Shown one piece after another: positions 56,910-64,000 of a stretch of DNA of 64,000 nt (position 1 is its first letter; every line of letters begins with the position of its first letter). The notes below the pieces were generated by a model. The model searched no databases, was not told the origin of the DNA, and was given only the letters and a program-made list of their open reading frames with translations. The translations under genes were made by a program, and so were the position numbers. Source of the DNA: Denitromonas sp. (GTDB lineage: Bacteria; Pseudomonadota; Gammaproteobacteria; Burkholderiales; Rhodocyclaceae); the NCBI RefSeq assembly GCF_034676725.1, contig NZ_JAUCBR010000004.1, positions 1,317,501 to 1,381,500 on the forward strand, given 5' to 3'.

Positions 56910-58310
56910 TTACTGGAGGGTCTTGGCCTTCTCGATGGCTTCTTCGATGCCACCAACCATATAGAAGGCCTGTTCCGGCAGCTGGTCGCACTCGCCGCTG
57001 ACGATCATCTTGAAGCCCTTGATCGTATCCTTGAGCGGCACGTACTTGCCCGGCGAACCGGTAAAGACTTCGGCCACGTGGAAGGGCTGGGACAGGAAGC
57101 GCTGGATCTTACGAGCGCGCGTCACGGCCAGCTTGTCTTCCGGCGACAGTTCGTCCATACCCAGAATGGCGATGATGTCGCGCAGTTCCTTGTACTTCTG
57201 CAGGGTCTGCTGGACCTGACGCGCCACGTTGTAGTGCTCTTCGCCAACGACCAGCGGATCGAGCTGGCGGCTGGTGGAGTCGAGCGGATCGACCGCCGGG
57301 TAGATACCCAGGGAGGCGATGTCACGCGACAGCACGACGGTGGAGTCGAGGTGCAGGAAGGTCGTTGCGGGCGACGGGTCGGTCAAGTCATCGGCAGGCA
57401 CATACACGGCCTGGATCGACGTAATCGAGCCCACCTTGGTCGAGGTGATCCGCTCCTGCAGACGACCCATCTCTTCAGCCAGCGTCGGCTGGTAACCCAC
57501 CGCGGACGGCATACGACCCAGCAGCGCGGACACTTCGGTACCGGCCAGGGTGTAGCGGTAGATGTTGTCGACGAAGAACAGGATGTCACGACCGTCGTCA
57601 CGGAAACGCTCGGCCATGGTCAGGCCGGTCAGCGCCACGCGCAGACGGTTGCCCGGGGGCTCGTTCATCTGACCGAACACCATCGCGACCTTGTCGAGCA
57701 CGTTGGAGTCCTTCATCTCGTGGTAGAAGTCGTTACCCTCACGAGTCCGCTCACCCACGCCGGCAAACACCGACAAGCCCGAGTGCTGCTTGGCGATGTT
57801 GTTGATCAGCTCCATCATGTTCACGGTCTTGCCCACACCGGCGCCGCCGAACAGACCCACCTTGCCGCCTTTGGCGAACGGGCAGATCAGGTCGATCACC
57901 TTGATGCCGGTCTCGAGCAGTTCCACGGACGGGGACAGCTCGTCGAACTTCGGGGCCTTCTGGTGAATCTGACGCAGTTCGTCGGACTCGATCGGGCCGG
58001 CCTCGTCGATCGGGCGACCGAGCACGTCCATGATGCGACCCAGGGTGCCGTGACCGACCGGCACCGAGATGCCCTGGCCGGTGCCCTGGACCTTCATGCC
58101 GCGGCGCAGGCCGTCGGAAGAACCCATGGCAATCGTACGTGCGACACCGTCGCCAAGCAGCTGCTGAACCTCGAAGGTCAGGCCGGCTTCGGCGAAGGAG
58201 TTTGCAGTGTCCTCAAGCTTCAGGGCGTCGTAAACCTTGGGCATCGCGTCGCGCGGGAACTGGATGTCCACCACCGCACCGATGCACTGAACGATCGTAC
58301 CAGTACTCAT
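56910..58310 (-). CDS. atpD: ATP synthase F1 subunit beta
   Basis: A 466-residue catalytic subunit. The P-loop is LFGGAGVGKTVNMMELINN, catalytic Glu is in GVGERTREGNDFYHEM, and the DELSEED-type loop reads MDELSPEDKLAV. Intact and of usual length (E. coli 460). Confidence 0.98.
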   Translation of the reverse strand: MSTGTIVQCIGAVVDIQFPRDAMPKVYDALKLEDTANSFAEAGLTFEVQQLLGDGVARTIAMGSSDGLRRGMKVQGTGQGISVPVGHGTLGRIMDVLGRPIDEAGPIESDELRQIHQKAPKFDELSPSVELLETGIKVIDLICPFAKGGKVGLFGGAGVGKTVNMMELINNIAKQHSGLSVFAGVGERTREGNDFYHEMKDSNVLDKVAMVFGQMNEPPGNRLRVALTGLTMAERFRDDGRDILFFVDNIYRYTLAGTEVSALLGRMPSAVGYQPTLAEEMGRLQERITSTKVGSITSIQAVYVPADDLTDPSPATTFLHLDSTVVLSRDIASLGIYPAVDPLDSTSRQLDPLVVGEEHYNVARQVQQTLQKYKELRDIIAILGMDELSPEDKLAVTRARKIQRFLSQPFHVAEVFTGSPGKYVPLKDTIKGFKMIVSGECDQLPEQAFYMVGGIEEAIEKAKTLQ

Positions 58311-58335
58311 CGTTTTTCCTTAAATCAATAATCCG

Positions 58336-59205
58336 TTAGACCGCGGCGGCGCCGGCGACGATTTCCGAGAGCTCTTTCGTGATGGCTGCCTGGCGGGTCT
58401 TGTTGTAGACCAGTTGCAGTTCGCCAATCACGTTCTTCGCGTTGTCGGAGGCCGCCTTCATGGCCACCATCCGTGCGCTCTGTTCGGACGCCATGTTCTC
58501 GGCCACAGCCTGATACACCAGGGCTTCGACGTACCGCACCAGCAGCTCGTCGATGACCACCTGGGGATCCGGCTCGTACAAGTAGTCCCACGTACCTTCA
58601 GGCGCGCCCAGCCGATCGCCGGTGAGCGGCAACAGCTGCTCGACCTGCGCTTCCTGCTTCATCGTGTTGATGAAGCGGGTGTAGGCGATATAGACCACGT
58701 CAATTTCACCATTCTGGAACGCGTCCAGCATGACCTTGACCGGGCCGATCAGCTTTTCGAGGTGCGGGGTGTCACCGAGTTGGATCGCGTGCGAGGCCAC
58801 CTTGACGCCCACACGCTGCATGAACCCGTAACCCTTGTTGCCGATGCAGGTAGCACGAATATCGGTTGCACCCTGGGCTTGCCACTGCTTCATCTCGCCC
58901 ATGGTCTGGCGCAGGATGTTGGTGTTCAAGCCGCCGCAGAGGCCCTTGTCCGTGGTCACGACGATGATGCCGACACGCTTGACGTCATCTTTCTTGGCCA
59001 GGAACGGGTGCTGATACTCGGTGATGTTCGCCTGAGACAGGTTCGCGGCGAGTCGGCGGATCTTCTCGGCGTACGGACGGGCGGCACGCATGCGTTCCTG
59101 CGCTTTGCGCATTTTCGATGCGGCCACCATTTCCATGGCCTTCGTGATCTTTCGAGTGTTCTGAACACTCTTGATCTTCGTACGGATTTCCTTACCGCTT
59201 GCCAT
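58336..59205 (-). CDS. atpG: ATP synthase F1 subunit gamma
   Basis: A 289-residue central-stalk subunit. The N-terminal helix MASGKEIRTKIKSVQNTRKI and the C-terminal SDNAKNVIGELQLVYNKTRQ form the coiled shaft; VVTTDKGLCGGLNTNILRQ is the conserved core. Intact. Confidence 0.97.
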   Translation of the reverse strand: MASGKEIRTKIKSVQNTRKITKAMEMVAASKMRKAQERMRAARPYAEKIRRLAANLSQANITEYQHPFLAKKDDVKRVGIIVVTTDKGLCGGLNTNILRQTMGEMKQWQAQGATDIRATCIGNKGYGFMQRVGVKVASHAIQLGDTPHLEKLIGPVKVMLDAFQNGEIDVVYIAYTRFINTMKQEAQVEQLLPLTGDRLGAPEGTWDYLYEPDPQVVIDELLVRYVEALVYQAVAENMASEQSARMVAMKAASDNAKNVIGELQLVYNKTRQAAITKELSEIVAGAAAV

Positions 59206-59226
59206 ATTCCGTCTCCGTACGCTGCG

Positions 59227-60766
59227 TTAAGCCCAGCTCTTCTTGAACTCTTCGATCGCGGCCACCAGGGTCTTCTCGTCGTCGCCGTCGAGATTCAGGG
59301 TGCTGGCGATCTTTTCGATCAGAGCCGAGTACTTGGTCTTGATGAACTGATGCAGCGCCGCTTCGCAGGCCAGCACGCGGGACACTTCGACGTCGTCGAA
59401 GTAGCCGTTGTTCGAGGCATACAGCGTCACTGCCATGTCAGCCACGGACAGCGGGGAATACTGCGGCTGCTTCATCAGCTCGGTCACCAGACGGCCACGC
59501 TCGAGCTGCTTGCGGGTCGCTTCGTCGAGGTCGGAAGCAAACTGCGCAAACGCCGCCAGTTCGCGGTACTGGGCCAGGGCCAGACGCACACCGCCGCCGA
59601 GCTTCTTGATGACCTTGGTCTGAGCAGCACCACCGACGCGCGACACCGAGATACCGGCGTTGATGGCGGGACGGATACCGGCGTTGAACAGGTCGGTCTC
59701 GAGGAAGATCTGGCCGTCGGTAATCGAGATCACGTTGGTCGGCACGAAGGCGGACACGTCACCGGCCTGGGTTTCGATCACCGGCAGGGCGGTCAGCGAA
59801 CCGGTCTTGCCTTTGACTTCACCGTTGGTGAACTTCTCGACGTAGTCGGCATTGACGCGCGCAGCGCGCTCGAGCAGACGGGAGTGCAGGTAGAACACGT
59901 CACCCGGGTAGGCTTCACGGCCCGGCGGGCGGCGCAGCAGCAGCGACACCTGACGGTAGGCCCAGGCTTGCTTGGTCAGATCGTCATAAACGATCAGCGC
60001 ATCCTGGCCACGGTCGCGGAAGTACTCGCCCATGGTGCAGCCGGAGTAGGCCGACAGGTACTGCATGGCGGCCGATTCGGAAGCGGTGGCGGCGACGACG
60101 ACGGTGTATTCCATCGCGCCGTTTTCTTCCAGCTTGCGCACCACGTTGGCAACGGTCGAGGCTTTCTGACCGATGGCAACATAGACGCAGAACATGTTCT
60201 GGCCTTTCTGGTTGATGATCGCATCGACGGCGACGGCGGTCTTGCCCGTCTGGCGGTCGCCAATGATCAGCTCGCGCTGGCCACGGCCGACCGGCACCAT
60301 CGAGTTCGACCGATTTCAGACCGGTCTGCACCGGCTGAGAAACGGACTGACGATCGATCACGCCCGGAGCGACCTTTTCAATCTTGTCGGTCAGCTTGGC
60401 GTTGATCGGGCCCTTGCCGTCGATCGGCTGACCCAGCGCATTCACGACGCGACCGATCAGCTCGGGGCCGACGGGCACTTCCAGGATGCGGCCGGTGGCC
60501 TTGACGGTGTCGCCTTCGATGATGTGCTCGTATTCACCGAGCACCACCGCGCCAACCGAATCACGCTCGAGGTTGAGCGCCAAACCAAAGGTATTGCCGG
60601 GGAACTCCAGCATTTCGCCTTGCATCACGTCGGCGAGACCGTGAATACGACAAATACCGTCCGTAACGGACACGACGGTACCTTCGTTGCGCGAGGTCGC
60701 GGCAAGCTGCAGGTCCTGAATCCGGCTCTTAATCAGATCACTGATTTCAGAGGGGTTAAGTTGCAT
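59227..60766 (-). CDS. atpA: ATP synthase F1 subunit alpha (frameshifted in this sequence)
   Basis: Two frames together give a 512-residue alpha subunit (E. coli 513), starting MQLNPSEISDLIKSRIQDLQ. The frame breaks at 60304-60311, where the + strand reads GTTCGACC; removing one base gives GLKSVDSMVPVGRGQREL, the family sequence. The P-loop IGDRQTGKTAVAVDAI and the Arg-finger region follow. A functional alpha subunit is needed for the complex, and all seven other subunit genes of the complex are intact, so this is most likely a sequence error. AGGAG precedes the start. Confidence 0.95.
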
Positions 60767-60776
60767 TCCAATGCTC

Positions 60777-61313
60777 CTAATTCTTAAGCGCAGCGGCCAT
60801 GTTCGCGAGCTTGCCGCGGACCGAGGCGTCGATAACGTCATCGCCGATAGTGATGGTCACCCCACCGATCAGGGCGGGATCCACCGACACCGACACGTTC
60901 AGCTTGGCCTTGAAGCGGCCTTCAAGCTGTTCGGTCAGCGTCTTCAGCGCTGCGTCGTCGAGCGGGAAAGCGGAAACGATGTCCGCATCCAGCACGCCTT
61001 CGTGTTCGTTCTTACGTTCAACGAACAGGTCACGGATCTCGGGAAGCACCTGCAGACGTTCATTTTCAATCAACACGCGCACGAAGTTCTTCTGTGCGTC
61101 GTCGAAGGAAGCACCGACGATCCCGATGAACAGTTCGGCGAGCTTGTCGGCGCCGAGCTTGGGATCATTGATGCAGGCATTCATCTGCGGATCGGCGGCG
61201 GCAAAGGCCATCCGATCCAGCGCTTCCGACCAGGGCCCCAGCGCACCAGCCCCTTCAGCCAGCTTGAATGCGGCTTCAGCGTAGGGGCGCGCGATGGTGA
61301 CGTTCTCGGCCAT
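60777..61313 (-). CDS. atpH: ATP synthase F1 subunit delta
   Basis: A 178-residue OSCP/delta subunit: MAENVTIARPYAEAAFKLAE, the C-terminal GRFKAKLNVSVSVDPALIGG and IGDDVIDASVRGKLANMAA. It links F1 to the peripheral stalk b. Intact. Confidence 0.96.
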   Translation of the reverse strand: MAENVTIARPYAEAAFKLAEGAGALGPWSEALDRMAFAAADPQMNACINDPKLGADKLAELFIGIVGASFDDAQKNFVRVLIENERLQVLPEIRDLFVERKNEHEGVLDADIVSAFPLDDAALKTLTEQLEGRFKAKLNVSVSVDPALIGGVTITIGDDVIDASVRGKLANMAAALKN

Positions 61314-61316
61314 GAC

Positions 61317-61790
61317 TTATTGCAGTTCCTGTTTCAGGTTTGCCAGCAGTTCGGCGTGGACCTTGGCATCCACTTCCTTGCGCAGGATCTTCTCTGCACC
61401 GGAGAGGGCCAGGATGGCAATTTGATCACGCAGGGCTTCCTTGGCACGTTGTGCGGCAGCGGCGGCTTCGCCCTCTGCGGCTTCACGTGCGGCGGTGATG
61501 ATGCGGCCAGCTTCGGCACGGGCCTCGTCGATCAGAGCGGCGGCCTGCTTTTCAGCAGACGTACGCACGTCGCCGGCGGATTCGCGCGCTTTGCGCATTT
61601 CCTCGACAACCTTCTTCTCGGCGTGGGCCAGATCGGCCTTCGCTTTGTCCGCAGCCGCCAGCCCGTCCGCGACCTTCTGTGCCCGTTCGTCGAGCGCCTT
61701 CACAATGGGCGGCCACACGAATTTCATCGTGAAGACGACCAGAATGAAGAACACCACGAGCTGAGCGATCAGGGTAGCGTTCAGATTCAC
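61317..61790 (-). CDS. atpF: ATP synthase Fo subunit b
   Basis: A 157-residue peripheral-stalk subunit. One N-terminal membrane helix (MNLNATLIAQLVVFFILVVF) is followed by a long Ala/Glu/Lys-rich coiled coil. Usual length 156. Three bases separate it from atpH. Confidence 0.96.
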   Translation of the reverse strand: MNLNATLIAQLVVFFILVVFTMKFVWPPIVKALDERAQKVADGLAAADKAKADLAHAEKKVVEEMRKARESAGDVRTSAEKQAAALIDEARAEAGRIITAAREAAEGEAAAAAQRAKEALRDQIAILALSGAEKILRKEVDAKVHAELLANLKQELQ

Positions 61791-61837
61791 GTTGCGATGT
61801 CCTTATGGTTCGTTGGGAAAAACAAACGACCCGGAGA

Positions 61838-62086
61838 TCAGGCGAGCTGGAACGGGTTAGCGAACGCAAACATCATGGCAATACCGACACCGATCAGGAA
61901 CGCAGCGTCGATCAGACCGGCCAGCAGGAACATCTTGGTCTGCAGGGCGTTCATCAGCTCGGGCTGACGCGCCGAAGCTTCGAGGTACTTGCTACCCATG
62001 ATGCCGATACCGATACATGCACCGATGGCACCCAGACCGATAATCAGACCAGCGGCCAGCGCAACAAAGCCCAGAACGTGTTCCAT
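61838..62086 (-). CDS. atpE: ATP synthase Fo subunit c
   Basis: An 82-residue hairpin of two membrane helices, with ARQPE in the polar loop. The ion-binding residue is Asp60 in LAGLIDAAFLIGVG, without the Gln/Glu/Ser set of sodium-type rings, so the enzyme should be proton-driven. Confidence 0.97.
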   Translation of the reverse strand: MEHVLGFVALAAGLIIGLGAIGACIGIGIMGSKYLEASARQPELMNALQTKMFLLAGLIDAAFLIGVGIAMMFAFANPFQLA

Positions 62087-62157
62087 GACAACTCCTTCAG
62101 AGAAAAAACGGTTTTCTGTTGAAACCCGGGGTTAAAAAGAAACTTGAAAACTTGTAA

Positions 62158-62985
62158 TTAGTGGCTCTCGTGAGCCTGCCCGATATACACCAGCGCCAGC
62201 ATCATGAAGATGAAGGCCTGCAGCGTGATGATCAGGATGTGGAAGATCGCCCAGATCGAGCCGGCGATGACGTGACCGACAAAGCCCATCACCGTCGCCG
62301 TGCCGCCGAGCAGCGCGATCAGCATGAACACCAGTTCGCCGGCGTACATGTTGCCGAACAGTCGCATGCCGTGGGAGACGGTCTTGGCCAGGAACTCGAT
62401 CATCTGCATGAGGAAGTTCACCGGATAGAGCAGGGGGTGGCTGCCGAACGGCGCCGTGAAGAGCTCATGCACCCAGCCGCTGACACCCTTGATCTTGACG
62501 TTGTAGTACAGGCACACCAGCAGCACGCCGATGGCCATGCCGAGCGAGCCGTTGAGGTCAGCCGTGGCCACCACCCGCATGTAGGGAATGCCGAACATCT
62601 CGCCGATGCGCGGCAGCAGATCGACCGGCAGCAGGTCCATCGCGTTCATCAGGAAGATCCAGACGAACACGGTCAGCGCCAGCGGGGCGACGAACTTGCG
62701 GGATTCGGCCGAATGCACGATGCCCTTGGCCTGGTCGGCGACCATTTCGACCAGCAGCTCGACCGCGGCCTGGAAGCGGCCCGGTACGCCGGAGGTGGCC
62801 TTGCTGGCAGCACGCCAGAGGAAATAGAGGGAAATCGCGCCGATCAGGACGGAATAGAACAGCGTATCGATATTGAGGATCGACCAGTCGATGACGTTCT
62901 GCTGCGCATGACCCGAGGTATTGAGCTGGGTCAGGTGGTGGACGATGTACTCGGAAGCGGTGGGAGCGTGCCCTGCTGTAGCCAT
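62158..62985 (-). CDS. atpB: ATP synthase Fo subunit a
   Basis: A 275-residue membrane subunit. The essential Arg lies in VSHGMRLFGNMYAGELVFML; the last helices include HILIITLQAFIFMMLALVYI. The start MATAGHAPTASEY at 62985 follows the atpI stop by two bases. Intact. Confidence 0.97.
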   Translation of the reverse strand: MATAGHAPTASEYIVHHLTQLNTSGHAQQNVIDWSILNIDTLFYSVLIGAISLYFLWRAASKATSGVPGRFQAAVELLVEMVADQAKGIVHSAESRKFVAPLALTVFVWIFLMNAMDLLPVDLLPRIGEMFGIPYMRVVATADLNGSLGMAIGVLLVCLYYNVKIKGVSGWVHELFTAPFGSHPLLYPVNFLMQMIEFLAKTVSHGMRLFGNMYAGELVFMLIALLGGTATVMGFVGHVIAGSIWAIFHILIITLQAFIFMMLALVYIGQAHESH

Positions 62986-62987
62986 GG

Positions 62988-63329
62988 TTAATTCTTCACC
63001 CAAAATGCAAACAAATTCGCTTTGAGCGCCAGCACCATGCCGATCATCAGCGCCCCCCAGTGGAGGCCGTCGATCAGCGCAGCAGCCAGCGCCAGTAATC
63101 CCACAATCGCGGCGACCTTGATGAATTCGCCAACGAAAAACGCGGCAGGGTAGGACTCGGGGCGCCGCCCACTGGTGGCCGCGAGCTTCAAGGCAAACAG
63201 CGCATTCGGTACCACGCAAGCCAATCCGCCAACGGCGGCCGACATCGCTCCGATTGGCCCGAATAGCGCTGCGGCCAGCGCCGCGCCAAGCAGTGTCGCG
63301 ACCAGCTGAAAACCGACAGCCTTGAACAT
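62988..63329 (-). CDS. atpI: ATP synthase assembly factor AtpI
   Basis: A 113-residue protein with four membrane helices (MFKAVGFQLVATLLGAALAA to LALKANLFAFWVKN). It assists c-ring assembly. GGGAAAGG lies just upstream of the start at 63329. It is the first gene of the atp operon; the promoter should be within the 247 bases separating it from parB. Confidence 0.88.
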   Translation of the reverse strand: MFKAVGFQLVATLLGAALAAALFGPIGAMSAAVGGLACVVPNALFALKLAATSGRRPESYPAAFFVGEFIKVAAIVGLLALAAALIDGLHWGALMIGMVLALKANLFAFWVKN

Positions 63330-63576
63330 CCTTTCCCTTACGCTCCGGCCCGCGATTATGCCAGCCGGCCGCTCAAAAAATCCCGGCAATACTAGGGGTT
63401 TACCGCAGCCAAGTCAAACCGATTTTGCAACGCAACAGGGCACGTTCGTTTCATTTTCATGCAGCCAATCAAGGTGTTCGGCCACCGAAAACGGTCGCCA
63501 CGCCTGGTGTCTGGCCGCATGAATACGCAATCATCATGACTGCCTCATTTCGGTGCGCCGACCCCGGCGATGCCCT

Positions 63577-64000
63577 TTAACGGAGCTTTCCGAGCAGCCC
63601 GTCGAGTTGGTCGAGGCTGCCGAAACCGATCGACAGCGCACCCGCACCCTTGCGATTGGCCTTGATCTTGACGGTGGCCCCGAGGGCGTCCGACAGCTCT
63701 TCCTCGAGGCGCTGCAGGTCGCGGTCCGGCGCCGGCTTGGCGCGCAGCGAGCGCGGCTTGAGTTCATGGTGGACCAGGCGCTCGACCTCGCGCACCGACA
63801 GGCCGCGACCGGCGGCCCGGTTGGCGAACTGGATCTGCCCGGCCGGGTCGAGGGGCAGCAGCGCACGTGCATGGCCCATGTCGATGTCGCCAGCCATCAG
63901 CAGTTCCTGCACCGGCGAGGCCAGTTGCAGCAGGCGCAGCAGGTTGGTGGCCGCGGGGCGCGAGCGGCCCACCGCGTCGGCGGCCTGCTGATGCGTCATC
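63577..64000 (-). CDS. parB: Chromosome-partitioning protein ParB (C-terminal part, cut by window end)
   Basis: At least 140 C-terminal residues. The helix-turn-helix with QQAADAVGRSRPAATNLLRL, the linker SPVQELLMAGDIDMGHARAL and the dimerisation domain ending GFGSLDQLDGLLGKLR fit chromosomal ParB. The N-terminal CTPase part lies beyond the window. ParB next to the atp operon points to the origin-proximal region. Confidence 0.93.
   Translation of the reverse strand, partial: MTHQQAADAVGRSRPAATNLLRLLQLASPVQELLMAGDIDMGHARALLPLDPAGQIQFANRAAGRGLSVREVERLVHHELKPRSLRAKPAPDRDLQRLEEELSDALGATVKIKANRKGAGALSIGFGSLDQLDGLLGKLR

Noticed and set aside
56412..60405. Long + strand frames (639 and 663 codons) opposite the ATP synthase genes
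   Set aside because: Antisense shadows of atpC-atpA with no start signals and no domains.
63997..63999. Methionine codon at the window edge as the start of parB
   Set aside because: It lies inside the helix-turn-helix region, well downstream of where ParB proteins begin; the gene continues beyond the window.

Overview
The window is GC-rich chromosomal DNA with dense genes and short spacers. Gene content and order (parB next to atpIBEFHAGDC, a complete livKHMGF transport operon, gatCAB divergent from mreBCD-mrdA-rodA, lipA-lipB-ybeD-dat) suggest a betaproteobacterium, most likely Rhodocyclales/Zoogloeaceae (Azoarcus, Thauera or Denitromonas type). The taxon is an inference from family-level recognition. 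The atp-parB junction at the right end suggests the chromosomal origin lies not far beyond it.

Layout. 1-8.8 kb: ordinary core and accessory genes (end of a LysR regulator, an EamA exporter divergent from its own LysR regulator, a cupin, a periplasmic haem protein, a DUF1631 protein, a HerA-like DUF853 ATPase, a secreted Cys-rich protein, YebC). 9.3-14.3 kb: branched-chain amino-acid ABC transporter livK-H-M-G-F, with an internal terminator after livK and another after livF. 14.9-28.9 kb: a defence island between two gene-free flanks. 28.9-43.4 kb: rep helicase, then a mostly leftward block (DUF4197, a TfoX_C protein, lipA, lipB, ybeD, dat, a D,D-carboxypeptidase, rlpA, rodA, mrdA, mreD, mreC, mreB) for lipoylation and the rod-shape/cell-wall machinery. 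43.5-47.4 kb: gatC, gatA, a lipoprotein gene and gatB for Glu-tRNA(Gln)/Asp-tRNA(Asn) amidation. 47.5-56.4 kb: small secreted proteins, a class II glutamine amidotransferase, a HIT protein, phoB-phoR with a Pho box, and ubiE-Tim44-like-ubiJ. 56.4-63.3 kb: the complete F1Fo ATP synthase operon on the minus strand. 63.6 kb to the end: the C-terminal part of parB.

The most interesting part is the seven-gene, single-strand operon at 15714-28414: small HTH protein, PLD-like/SNF2 helicase, DUF4391 protein, DUF262-DUF1524 (GmrSD/BrxU-like) nuclease, type III Mod methyltransferase, Fic protein with a winged-helix tail, and type III Res. It combines a full type III restriction-modification pair with a modification-dependent-type nuclease, an extra helicase module and a Fic enzyme. 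The Mod gene has a sharply AT-rich central segment, as expected of an exchanged target-recognition domain. The only substantial spacer inside the operon, just before res, holds alternating copies of GCGCTCCAC that can fold into mutually exclusive hairpins.

Four genes (DUF1631, the SNF2 helicase, the D,D-carboxypeptidase, atpA) are interrupted by single-base insertions. Four of the five insertions turn a GTCGACC into GTTCGACC on the + strand, and the fifth lies in a GTCAAC. Removing them restores full-length proteins, including AtpA, so I read them as a motif-linked consensus error rather than true pseudogenes. No tRNA, rRNA, CRISPR array or insertion sequence was seen.
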